Source: JAHOYW01 sp963664605
GTDB lineage: Bacteria > Verrucomicrobiota > Lentisphaeria > Victivallales > Victivallaceae
Reading direction: 5' to 3'
Assembly: GCA_963664605.1 (NCBI GenBank)
Contig: OY761536.1
Span: 1-64,000 of the forward strand
DNA: 64,000 nucleotides
A program made the translations under genes and the position numbers. Shown here piece after piece: positions 1-7,160 of the stretch. The stretch's first letter is position 1. Each line of letters opens with the position of its first letter. The notes below the pieces were generated by a model. It ran no database searches and was not told the DNA's origin. It saw only the letters and a program-made list of their open reading frames with translations.

Positions 1-383
1 AAATGCGTGACCGGGAAGTTATGAAAATAGCGCTGGACGCGGCTTTGACCGGACACCGGATAATCACGACCTTCCATGCCGGGGATATTGCCGCTGTTTA
101 CGGGCGCATACTTCATCAGGATTTTGAGCCGTTTATGGTTGCTTCCGCAATAAATGGTGTTATCTCACAACGACTGGTCATGAACAACGCTGAAGACAAA
201 AGGATTCCAGTTGCGGCAATTTTTGAGCCTGATGACTCATGGCGGGATTTTATTACGGATAATCCGGGACTGGCAGGGATCAGGGAAAAACTGCGGACAC
301 AACCGGCAAGTGACCTGAAAACAGTTCTGAAAGATTTAGCAGAAGAAAATATAATTTCAATCAAGGACTCGGTGATAGATTGA
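1..383 (+). CDS. Type II secretion/type IV pilus assembly ATPase (GspE/PilB family), C-terminal part
   Basis: This is the C-terminal 126 or so residues of a secretion ATPase of the GspE/PulE/PilB family, which hydrolyses ATP at the inner membrane to drive pseudopilus assembly. The reading frame enters from the left edge: the first bases complete the conserved GE-MRD (Asp-box-like) motif, followed by A-L-TGH and TTFHAGD, the His-box typical of this family. The nucleotide-binding N-terminal half lies outside the window. Its stop overlaps the next gene's ATG (TGATG), so it is translationally coupled to the pseudopilin genes downstream. GspE and PilB cannot be separated from this fragment; the pseudopilin context favours GspE. 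Confidence 0.85.
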   Translation, partial: MRDREVMKIALDAALTGHRIITTFHAGDIAAVYGRILHQDFEPFMVASAINGVISQRLVMNNAEDKRIPVAAIFEPDDSWRDFITDNPGLAGIREKLRTQPASDLKTVLKDLAEENIISIKDSVID

Positions 384-739
384 TGATAAAACTGAAAAAA
401 CAATATTTTTCCATGATAGAGATCGTTGTCATAATAGCGGTTGTCGCAGTACTGTTTTCAGCTTTTGCCAGAGCGGTCAACGCAGTTTACCGTGCAAACA
501 GAACTTTTATAAACGAAAGCAAGGCTGTCCTGGTTCTGGATAATGTTATTGAGCGGCTCAAAGTGAAAAAAGATGTATCCAGAAATGAAGTAAAAAAGAT
601 TCTGGCGGAGGAATTCCAACATAGCGATTTGGGGAAAGGGAATCTGTTTTGTACCAAAGCTGTTGAACAGGAAGGAAATTTTGTAATATCTGTAATCAGG
701 CTAAAAGATAACAGGCTGCTGGCGGAGGTGAGATTATGA
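383..739 (+). CDS. Type II secretion pseudopilin (GspH/I-like)
   Basis: Small protein (118 aa from ATG 383) with a short basic N-terminus followed by FSMIEIVVIIAVVAVLF, a class III signal: hydrophobic helix with Glu at position +5 of the predicted mature protein. This is the hallmark of type IV pilin-like subunits processed by prepilin peptidase. The residue before the predicted cut is Tyr rather than the usual Gly, which is unusual. The start ATG 383 overlaps the stop of the ATPase gene (TGATG); an in-frame TTG at 380 is possible but less likely. The short C-terminal globular part is not recognised. Coupled to the next pseudopilin by ATGA overlap. Role inferred: minor pseudopilin of a type II secretion system. 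Confidence 0.75.
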   Translation: MIKLKKQYFSMIEIVVIIAVVAVLFSAFARAVNAVYRANRTFINESKAVLVLDNVIERLKVKKDVSRNEVKKILAEEFQHSDLGKGNLFCTKAVEQEGNFVISVIRLKDNRLLAEVRL

Positions 740-1230
740 GCAAGCTCAATAGATCAAATCCGTATACACTTATAGAAGTCCTGTGCACAATCTTTTTTAT
801 GACTATTATTTCCGCTTTTGTTTTTAAATATTATTATCGTTTCGATTATTCATACCGCTCCTCTATTAATAATTCTATCAGGATGCGCCGTGTTATGACC
901 ATAGGTGAACGCTGGCAGAAGATCCTCGGAGGCTCAACCGGACAAATTCCAGTAATAAAAAACAACAAGCTTATTTTTGGCAAAGAAGATTATGTTGCTG
1001 TCAGCAAGAAACATATAACTATACATCGACGTGGTAAAACATATTTACTGCGCCTGCCGGATGATACAAACGCCGCCTTTTCCATTGAAAACAGCTCAAC
1101 GGGAAACTGCCTGATAATTCTAAACTTAAACTGGAAATACAGTCGCTCGCCAGGTAAAAAAACGCCGGGCAAAGCTCATAGTGTCAGAATAGTGTCGGCG
1201 CTTAAAATAAAACATGGAGATAATTCCTGA
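736..1230 (+). CDS. Type II secretion minor pseudopilin (GspJ-like)
   Basis: A 164-aa protein with a class III signal, NPYTLIEVLCTIFFMTIIS: TLIE with Glu +5 and a following hydrophobic helix, as in GspI/GspJ pseudopilins. The residue before the predicted cleavage site is Pro, again not Gly. Beyond the helix are about 130 residues of mixed beta-rich sequence without a family I can name. It has a GGAGG ribosome-binding site inside the previous gene and overlaps that gene by ATGA; its own stop overlaps the next start (TGATG). The tight coupling suggests stoichiometric expression of the pseudopilus tip subunits. Confidence 0.7.
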   Translation: MSKLNRSNPYTLIEVLCTIFFMTIISAFVFKYYYRFDYSYRSSINNSIRMRRVMTIGERWQKILGGSTGQIPVIKNNKLIFGKEDYVAVSKKHITIHRRGKTYLLRLPDDTNAAFSIENSSTGNCLIILNLNWKYSRSPGKKTPGKAHSVRIVSALKIKHGDNS

Positions 1231-1463
1231 TGAATAAAGAAAATAATGACAGGCATTCAAGGCAGAAAGGCTTCGGAATGATTATGGTTCTGATGTTTAC
1301 CGCCGCTTTACTGATTATTGCGGCTACCGCATTTAAAATAAGTTATTCCCTGCACAAGCAAAACCAGCAGGCTAAAATTGTACTGCAAAAACAGGCGAAT
1401 TCATTAAAAATAAGAAAAGCTAATAATCTTGACAGGCATAATGAAGAAATTAAACGAAATTAG
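1230..1463 (+). CDS. Short GspK-like minor pseudopilin or membrane-anchored peptide
   Basis: A 77-aa protein with a basic N-terminus (KGFGM) followed by one hydrophobic helix (IMVLMFTAALLIIAATAF) and a Lys/Gln-rich tail. The G-F at the predicted cut and the absence of Glu +5 resemble GspK, whose N-terminus also lacks Glu5. GspK proteins are normally about 300 aa, so this would be only the anchor helix. Position, last after two other pseudopilins, matches where GspK sits in gsp operons. Its end overlaps the start of the epimerase gene by 23 bases. Identity as GspK is inferred from order and helix only. Confidence 0.5.
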   Translation: MNKENNDRHSRQKGFGMIMVLMFTAALLIIAATAFKISYSLHKQNQQAKIVLQKQANSLKIRKANNLDRHNEEIKRN

Positions 1464-2775
1464 AGAAAAATTTGCTTCAATTACCATTGAAGTGCTTGAT
1501 GCAATCATTGCGCGCAGTGAAAATGACCCGGACTATCCTTTTATTGATACCAAACTCAACATCATAAGTGGTAAAAACATCTATCCGCCAACTGCGGGGC
1601 AGGAATATAACGCTAAAAATATTATTTTTTCATGGATTCAGGGGCGAGGCATGGAGGCTTTGACGGGACATGCCCAATGGCTGGAGGAAAAGGCTTCCGG
1701 TAACTGCGAACGCATTAAAAAAATCCAGATGATACTGAAAAAACTTATTGTAAAAATGGAAGAATGCCGGGCAAAAAATAACGGAAGGATGTTTTTCATC
1801 ATGAATGAAAATGGTGAATTTCTCCAAGTTGGAGCCAATGGACAGTTGCTTCCTGCTGAAAATATCCGGCCGAATGCTAATTTCAGTGATTTATTTTACT
1901 CAAAAGGCCTGCTTGCCGCCGCTGCTTATCTTGGAAAAAAAGATCTGGTAGTGGAAGCTGAGAGATATTTTGAAGAAGTAGTCAATGATATTCGTACTGG
2001 TATTTTTGCCAGTGACCAGCAATCTTTCGACCCGAAAAACAAAGTCGCTTTTATTGAAGGAAAATTTCTTCAGGGCCCATGCATGATATGCCTTGACGGG
2101 ATGGCACTGGCGGCGCAGATTTGCGATAAAGATAAATGGCTGGGCAAAGCCCGTGAAATGATAGAACATATTTTCAAAAAATACATAAATACCGGACAGT
2201 TTGTTGACTTTGAAAAATATGATTTCTGGGAAGCCGTCGACAGTTCCGGTATGCCGTGGGAGGAAAATGGACAGGTTCTGTGTGATCCCGGGCATGCTTT
2301 GGAATTCATCGGCTTGTCATTGAAGTGTATTTTGCAGATGCGTTCAGATAAAACCCCTGAAACCCTTGCTTTTATGGATAAATGCCGTCAACATCTGCCG
2401 CCGCTTTTGAAACATTGCTATAAAATAGGATTTGCGCCGGATGCGGAAGGTATAATCAAAGCTTTTGACCTGCGTCGGCGTGAACCGATAAATACTGATA
2501 TGCCCTGGTGGAGCCTGCCCGAAACCATTCGCGCCGCCGCGGAAATATTTGAGTTTACTAAAGACAAAGAAGCTCTGAATATCCTTTGCCAATGTGCTAA
2601 CAGCTTCTTCGATAACTACCTAAACCCGGCAGTTCATTCGATGGCTTACCAGACCCGCAATGCCGAAGGCAAAGTTGTTGAAGTCATCCCAGCCACTCCT
2701 GATGCCGACCCCGGCTACCATACCGGTTTAAGCCTGATCGACACAATCAAAATAATGGAAAATCAATTCAGATAG
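1441..2775 (+). CDS. N-acylglucosamine 2-epimerase (AGE) family protein
   Basis: A 444-aa soluble protein of the AGE/RnBP superfamily, (alpha/alpha)6-barrel sugar epimerases or isomerases. Visible family features are WIQGRGMEALTGHAQWLEE near residue 65, PWEENGQVLCDPGHALEF in the middle and PWWSLPETIRAAAE near the C-terminus, supplying the Arg, Glu and His residues that line the barrel. The substrate cannot be told from sequence; members act on N-acetylmannosamine/glucosamine, mannose or cellobiose. ATG 1441 is preceded by AGG and lies inside the end of the GspK-like gene; a TTG at 1429 is an alternative. Cytoplasmic, no signal peptide. Co-transcription with the secretion genes looks likely from the overlap. 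Confidence 0.8.
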   Translation: MKKLNEIREKFASITIEVLDAIIARSENDPDYPFIDTKLNIISGKNIYPPTAGQEYNAKNIIFSWIQGRGMEALTGHAQWLEEKASGNCERIKKIQMILKKLIVKMEECRAKNNGRMFFIMNENGEFLQVGANGQLLPAENIRPNANFSDLFYSKGLLAAAAYLGKKDLVVEAERYFEEVVNDIRTGIFASDQQSFDPKNKVAFIEGKFLQGPCMICLDGMALAAQICDKDKWLGKAREMIEHIFKKYINTGQFVDFEKYDFWEAVDSSGMPWEENGQVLCDPGHALEFIGLSLKCILQMRSDKTPETLAFMDKCRQHLPPLLKHCYKIGFAPDAEGIIKAFDLRRREPINTDMPWWSLPETIRAAAEIFEFTKDKEALNILCQCANSFFDNYLNPAVHSMAYQTRNAEGKVVEVIPATPDADPGYHTGLSLIDTIKIMENQFR

Positions 2776-2848
2776 ATTGACTATTAATGTATTTTCTGTT
2801 ATCCTACATAACAGTATTGTAAATTATGTAATATATCAAGGTATTAAT

Positions 2849-3520
2849 ATGAAACCTGAAATAGATCCTTTTACCATTTTAGATTCCAAGGGGGAGAAAG
2901 TAGGCGTAATGCTCAAAGTCGAGGAATTTGAGAATATAATGAAACTGCTTGAGTCCATTCCGGAAGAACCCAAGGCAAAGGGAAATTACCAGCAGGTGCA
3001 AGCGGAAGTCGTCCTGGAGGATGAAAAACCCGCTCCAGCTCCCAAAAAGAAAAAAATGAAATTTATTTTCGGCAAAACAAAAGCGGAAATGGATTTTGAT
3101 AAATCAGAGATAGCCCAGGATCTTGAGAGAGAGGAAAACGAAGCGGAAACCACCGCCGCGCCGAATAATTTCTATACAAAATCAATTATCACAAAACCGG
3201 TTGAATTTGAAATGCATGACGAATTCTGTTCCGCCAAGGGATTTCTGCTTGCCGACGGGAAAAATTTCAAGGTGCTCAGAGGTTCTAAAGCATCAGGAAT
3301 CGTTGATAAAGCCCTGTCGGAGGATATTCTTTATATTCGTGAAGAACTGAAAATGCTGCAGGTGCTTCAAGATGATGAAGTTGACGGCGATCTTATTTTT
3401 ACGCGGGATTATATATTTAACAACCCCACCGATGCCGCCAGCACAATAGCCGCCAGCCCCCGTGACGGCAAACATTACTGGATAGCCACGGAAAACGGCA
3501 AACCAATGCGACAGTATTAA
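2849..3520 (+). CDS. DUF4357-domain protein with an antitoxin-like N-terminus
   Basis: A 223-aa protein from ATG 2849 (AAGG eight bases upstream); an in-frame start at 2777 would add an unlikely leader. The C-terminal ~90 residues match the DUF4357 pattern: G-F-LL-DGKNFKVLRGSKASG, an R-EEL stretch, then FTRDYIFNNPTDAASTIAASPRDGKHYW. DUF4357 is often fused to or encoded beside restriction or DNA-processing proteins, but its function is unknown. The N-terminal 35 residues (DSKGEKVGVMLKVEEFENIMKLLE) look like the short strand-helix of Phd/RelB-type antitoxins. The middle is a charged, Lys/Glu/Pro-rich linker. No toxin or nuclease gene is adjacent. Function not assigned. Confidence 0.65.
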   Translation: MKPEIDPFTILDSKGEKVGVMLKVEEFENIMKLLESIPEEPKAKGNYQQVQAEVVLEDEKPAPAPKKKKMKFIFGKTKAEMDFDKSEIAQDLEREENEAETTAAPNNFYTKSIITKPVEFEMHDEFCSAKGFLLADGKNFKVLRGSKASGIVDKALSEDILYIREELKMLQVLQDDEVDGDLIFTRDYIFNNPTDAASTIAASPRDGKHYWIATENGKPMRQY

Positions 3521-3569
3521 TCTTCTGTTATGATAAATATAACTGGCTATTTAATCGGTGGTTTTTGGG

Positions 3570-4163
3570 TTATTTATCCTTATGTTTCAATATGACAAAT
3601 GATTTTACCCATTTTGTAATTTCATCGCTTGACTGCTTAACGCTGTTGCCATAAAAGGTCATAGCTTTCATCACGGTGCTTTTTTTACACAGCTTGCGGA
3701 CATCTGTTTCACATCGCTGCATTCCACCGCCGCCATGAGTAAAAAATGGTATAATGATTTTACCATCCAAATCATATTGCGTCAGGAAGGACGCTACCGG
3801 TGGAGCCATCGTCCCCCACCAATTAGGACTACCAACAAATATCACATCATATTTTTTAAAATCCTTGACCTTTGTTGTGAGTTCCGGTTTAAAATCGCTT
3901 TTAATTTCCTTTTTCGCCCGGTCAACGCAATCTCGATAATCAGTCGGATATGGTTTAGACGGCTTGATCCTGAAGATAGTTCCGCCAGTTGTTTTCATGA
4001 TTTGCTCCGCTGCCGCTTTAGTATTTCCACTCCAGGAATAATATGCTATAAGTATTTTACTTGACATTACTGTTACTTTCTCCTTTTTTGGGGAAGATGC
4101 GCTGCACCCTAATGATACAATTGCCAAAACTGCCGCCGTGAATAATCTAACTTGCTTTTTCAT
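3570..4163 (-). CDS. Flavodoxin-family protein with lipoprotein signal
   Basis: A 197-aa protein with a lipoprotein signal peptide (lipobox ending LGC, Cys20), followed by a complete flavodoxin domain: the FMN phosphate loop YYSWSGNTKAAAEQI starts about residue 40 and the GSPNWWGTMAPP loop is near residue 110. Proteins of this subgroup (Flavodoxin_4) are electron carriers or NAD(P)H-dependent reductases. GGAG lies 8 bases before ATG 4163. A second ATG at 4067 (Met33), just before the flavodoxin domain, is preceded by AAGGAG at 12 bases and could give a cytosolic form. It is the last gene of the cupin-hydrolase-flavodoxin set opposite an AraC regulator. An exported flavodoxin is unusual because FMN loading normally happens in the cytoplasm. 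Confidence 0.85.
   Translation of the reverse strand: MKKQVRLFTAAVLAIVSLGCSASSPKKEKVTVMSSKILIAYYSWSGNTKAAAEQIMKTTGGTIFRIKPSKPYPTDYRDCVDRAKKEIKSDFKPELTTKVKDFKKYDVIFVGSPNWWGTMAPPVASFLTQYDLDGKIIIPFFTHGGGGMQRCETDVRKLCKKSTVMKAMTFYGNSVKQSSDEITKWVKSFVILKHKDK
4065..4085 (-). promoter_or_regulatory. Possible internal translation start of the flavodoxin gene
   Basis: AAGGAG (complement of 4080-4085) lies 12 bases before an in-frame ATG (complement of 4065-4067) that begins exactly at the flavodoxin domain and skips the lipoprotein signal. The AAGGAG also encodes a Lys-rich linker, so it may be coincidental. Confidence 0.35.
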
Positions 4164-4200
4164 AAATTTTTCTCCACAATAAACATCTCGGTAACTCTGG

Positions 4201-5232
4201 CTATTTAAATGCCCTGGTGAAAAAATCGTTCAGCTTATCAAACGGAATCATATCGACTCTATCATACAAGTCAATATGGCGGGCTCCCGGAACAACATAA
4301 AGCTCTTTGGGGTCGGCCGCCGCTTTAAAGGCATCTTCACTAAAATAACGTGAATGAGCTTTTTCACCAATAATGAACAGAATCGGCCGAGGTGAAATGG
4401 ATTTGATATAATTCATCAATGGAAAGTTCATGAACGCCATATTGCTTGTCATTGTAAACGGTCCGTGTGATCTTGGATGATGACCGCGTTTCATGCCGTA
4501 ATATTCAAAAAATTCACTTGAAACAGGATCTAAGCCTTTGGGAAGCAGATCTGCAGGTTTATCTGGAAATCCCTGCGGTAATAACGGCGCTCCATTTTCA
4601 AAATCTTTCCAGCGTTGCTGCCCAAGCTTGTTAAGCATTTCTCTGCGCTGTTTATCAGTCATGGCGTCTTTCCAGCCTTTGCGGATAACACGGCTCATAT
4701 CGTACATACTTGCTGTGGCTATCGCCTTAATACGGGGATCGACCTGTGCTGCTGTAATAGCAAATGCCCCACTACCGCAAATACCTATAACACCAATTTT
4801 ATTTCGGTCAACATATGGGAGAGTTCCCAAATAATCCACTCCGGCGCTGAAATCCTCGACGAATATATCGGGAGAGGAAACATGCCGTGGTTTACCGCCG
4901 CTGTTTCCGTTATAGGATTCATCAAAGGCCATGGTTACAAAACCGCGTTCCGCCATATTCTGAGCATATATCCCGGCTCCCTGCTCTTTCACGCCGCCGT
5001 AAGGCGTTCCAACCAGGATAGCAGGATATTTTTTTGTTTTATCCAGTTTTTTCGATACATACAGATGCGCGGAAACGGTTATGCCGTACCTGTTTTTATA
5101 ATGGACTTGTTTCAAAATGACCTTATCACTCAATTTAAAAGTCAAATCATCTGGGGCTGCGGTGGTGTCAGCATAGGCTTGTCCCAATAACAGCAAAAAT
5201 AACATCGATGTGATAACGGTTGGCTTTTTCAT
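4201..5232 (-). CDS. Exported alpha/beta hydrolase (dienelactone-hydrolase-like)
   Basis: A 343-aa alpha/beta-hydrolase with a cleavable signal peptide (LLLLGQAYA), so periplasmic or exported. The nucleophile elbow reads IGICGSGAFA, a G-x-C-x-x-G pattern like the Cys nucleophile of dienelactone hydrolases, although the following Ser could be used instead. A PILFIIGEKAHSRY strand and GARHIDLYD near the C-terminus supply the acid and the catalytic His. Substrate not predictable. It resembles the YcjY-type hydrolases often controlled by AraC regulators. AAGGAG precedes the ATG. Sits between the cupin (83-bp gap) and flavodoxin (37-bp gap) genes in the same direction, probably one operon. Confidence 0.8.
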   Translation of the reverse strand: MKKPTVITSMLFLLLLGQAYADTTAAPDDLTFKLSDKVILKQVHYKNRYGITVSAHLYVSKKLDKTKKYPAILVGTPYGGVKEQGAGIYAQNMAERGFVTMAFDESYNGNSGGKPRHVSSPDIFVEDFSAGVDYLGTLPYVDRNKIGVIGICGSGAFAITAAQVDPRIKAIATASMYDMSRVIRKGWKDAMTDKQRREMLNKLGQQRWKDFENGAPLLPQGFPDKPADLLPKGLDPVSSEFFEYYGMKRGHHPRSHGPFTMTSNMAFMNFPLMNYIKSISPRPILFIIGEKAHSRYFSEDAFKAAADPKELYVVPGARHIDLYDRVDMIPFDKLNDFFTRAFK

Positions 5233-5315
5233 AATGTATAACTCCTTTTTATGTTAAAGTCACAAGTTTATATAATTTTTTTCATAAAAAGATTTATTAA
5301 CCGCTAACGATAAAT

Positions 5316-5804
5316 CTATTTCGCGGTTGCCTTTTCATACTCTTCATCCGTTACCGGGCCAAACCATTTCGCAGGCCCCATATGTACTTTTGTACTCATG
5401 CCAATGTGAACAAACTGTTTTTTTGGTGCGGCTCCATGCCAATGCACCACATCAGGAGGAATCGTTACGACATCGCCAGTCTTCAACAATCGTGCCGGTT
5501 TCCCTTTTTCCTGATAATATCCGGTTCCGCTTGTCACCAGCAGAATCTGTCCACCGGGATGGGAGTGCCAATAGGTTCTTGCTGAAGGTTCAAAAACAAC
5601 ATCATAGACTTGAGTATCAAATACTCCCTCTTTGTCTGTATGCAGCATATTAACATGAGTAACATTACTGAAATAATCTTTCGGCCCTAATTCGCCTTGG
5701 GGGAAAATTGTGTGTTTGTTCATGGTATTAACTCCTTGGTTACATGATGTTAAAAGTGTTGATAGAATCACAATACTTATAACTATTGATACATTTTTTT
5801 TCAT
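5316..5804 (-). CDS. Cupin-domain lipoprotein
   Basis: A 162-aa protein with a lipoprotein signal (LLTSC, Cys21) and a single cupin domain. Metal-ligand motifs are visible: WHSHPGGQILLVTSGTGYY (two His and downstream residues of motif 1) and PPDVVHWHGA (motif 2 His). Homologues usually begin at a sequence like MNKHTIFPQGE, which here is Met28. That ATG has a perfect AAGGAG 8 bases upstream, so a cytosolic form is likely made too. Small cupins of this kind sit beside carboxymuconolactone decarboxylase, flavodoxin or aldo-keto reductase genes and are thought to help cope with reactive or quinone compounds; that role is inferred. First gene downstream of the divergent AraC intergenic region. Confidence 0.85.
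   Translation of the reverse strand: MKKNVSIVISIVILSTLLTSCNQGVNTMNKHTIFPQGELGPKDYFSNVTHVNMLHTDKEGVFDTQVYDVVFEPSARTYWHSHPGGQILLVTSGTGYYQEKGKPARLLKTGDVVTIPPDVVHWHGAAPKKQFVHIGMSTKVHMGPAKWFGPVTDEEYEKATAK
5721..5737 (-). promoter_or_regulatory. Strong internal ribosome-binding site and ATG in the cupin gene
   Basis: AAGGAG (complement of 5732-5737) is spaced 8 bases from an in-frame ATG (complement of 5721-5723), a better SD than that of the annotated lipoprotein start (AAGGTGG before ATG 5804). The internal start matches where this cupin family normally begins, so the gene may yield both a lipoprotein and a cytosolic cupin. Confidence 0.6.
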
Positions 5805-6020
5805 ACGATCACCACCTTGTTATTTAAATTTGTTTTTTTAATCGTTCCCATCATAAGCTTTAATATACTGCCTGTTGCCGGCGAAGTGGTAGAATAATCC
5901 TTTAATATTCTTGCCTAATTCTCCACAGCATACTGCATTTTGTTTAATAAGGTATTATATTATTGCTTAATACGCCATTAATATGGGTAGAATGATAAGC
6001 ATATACAAAAGGAGTTTTAG
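5805..6020. promoter_or_regulatory. Divergent control region between cupin operon and AraC regulator
   Basis: This 216-bp AT-rich region separates two divergent units. On the + strand TTGCTT (5963-5968) and TAGAAT (5988-5993) with a 19-bp spacer could serve the regulator gene, followed by AAGGAG before ATG 6021. GGTAGAAT occurs twice in the same orientation (5888-5895 and 5986-5993), the second copy covering the proposed -10. On the minus strand a TATATT-like -10 lacks a good -35, as expected for an activator-dependent promoter. Regulator binding is inferred. Confidence 0.4.
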
Positions 6021-6956
6021 ATGCATAAAAAGGATAATACTCAAGCACAGAAATCCAACAGGCCTTCCAATACGCATTCTGGACTTACAAATATGATTGC
6101 CCGGTGGACTAAAGGTAAACACCAGGTGGACACATTAATTCCATCCTTGACGCTTCACCGTTGGGAAACGCCCACCGAACCGACCAGTTACATGCTCTCG
6201 CCAAATATTTGTCTGATCGGGCAAGGAGTTAAACGCGTAATGCTTGGAGAAGATATATACGTATATGATTCACAAAGCTTCCTGCTTTCGTCTGTGGAAC
6301 TGCCGGTAGTGGCACAAATCCTTGAAGCAAGCCAAGAAAGGCCTTATCTCGGATTAATGTTGGAACTTGACTTGAAAGAAATCTCCCAACTCATGGTGGA
6401 TACTAATCTGCCGTCTCCCCGTTCTCCGGAAGGATGTCGTGGAATAGCTGTCAGCAAAGTACCGTTACCGCTTTTCGATGCCTTTCAACGTTTACTGGAA
6501 TTGCTTGACACTCCTGAAGATATTCCGATTCTTGTTCCACTTATTAAACGGGAGATCTATTACCGCCTGCTGGTGGGAGAGCAGGGAACCCGTTTACGCC
6601 AGATTGTTTCTGCGGGAAGTCACAGCCACCAGATATCACGCGCAATAGACTGGCTTAAAGACAATTTCAATAAACCTTTTCATGTCAAGGACCTGGCAGC
6701 TTACACCTGGATGAGTGATTCATCTTTCCACCAGCATTTCCGCTCGCTGACTGCTATGACTCCTCTTCAGTACCAAAAGAGGCTAAGGCTGAATGAAGCG
6801 AGGAGACTGATGCTTGCAGAAAATATGGATGCATCGAATGCCGCGTTCCAGGTCGGCTACGAAAGCCCGTCACAATTCAGTCGTGAATACAATCGCCTCT
6901 TTGGAGCGCCACCATTACGCGATATCAAAAAACTACGGCAAATTACAGCCGGATAA
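6021..6956 (+). CDS. AraC-family transcriptional regulator (AraC_N type)
   Basis: A 311-aa one-component regulator. Residues ~20-180 match the AraC_N domain found in the YqhC-like group (WETPTEPTSYMLSPNICLIGQG and following cupin-like strands). The C-terminal ~100 residues carry the double helix-turn-helix: SRAIDWLKDNFNKPF, LAAYTWMSDSSFHQHF and the second HTH ending VGYESPSQFSREYNRLFG. AAGGAG lies before ATG 6021. It is divergent from the cupin, hydrolase and flavodoxin genes, the usual arrangement for a local activator of detoxification genes. The inducer is unknown; reactive aldehydes or electrophiles are a guess from YqhC. Confidence 0.9.
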   Translation: MHKKDNTQAQKSNRPSNTHSGLTNMIARWTKGKHQVDTLIPSLTLHRWETPTEPTSYMLSPNICLIGQGVKRVMLGEDIYVYDSQSFLLSSVELPVVAQILEASQERPYLGLMLELDLKEISQLMVDTNLPSPRSPEGCRGIAVSKVPLPLFDAFQRLLELLDTPEDIPILVPLIKREIYYRLLVGEQGTRLRQIVSAGSHSHQISRAIDWLKDNFNKPFHVKDLAAYTWMSDSSFHQHFRSLTAMTPLQYQKRLRLNEARRLMLAENMDASNAAFQVGYESPSQFSREYNRLFGAPPLRDIKKLRQITAG

Positions 6957-6995
6957 AGAGCTTGGATGGAATCATTTAAAAGCATTAATTTTTAG

Positions 6996-7016
6996 CAACT
7001 TTACAGTTGGTTTTTT
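6996..7016 (+). terminator. Rho-independent terminator after the AraC gene
   Basis: A short hairpin CAACT-ttac-AGTTG is followed by a run of T residues about 40 bases after the regulator's stop. The rest of 6957-7160 is AT-rich and shows no further gene; no confident promoter for the following serA was found. Confidence 0.5.
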
Positions 7017-7160
7017 ACAAAAATCTTCCTTTTTCTATTCCCGGACAACTTTATTAATTATATAAGGTGTGTTTTTACCGGCTTTTGTTTGCAAAGCGGA
7101 TATTTTATATTATTTTCTATAAAATACTTATTTTTAATTTTATAAAATGGAGCATATCAG

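Noticed and set aside
4615..5190. Plus-strand 191-codon frame
   Set aside because: Lies antisense within the alpha/beta hydrolase gene and has no ribosome-binding site or recognisable domain.
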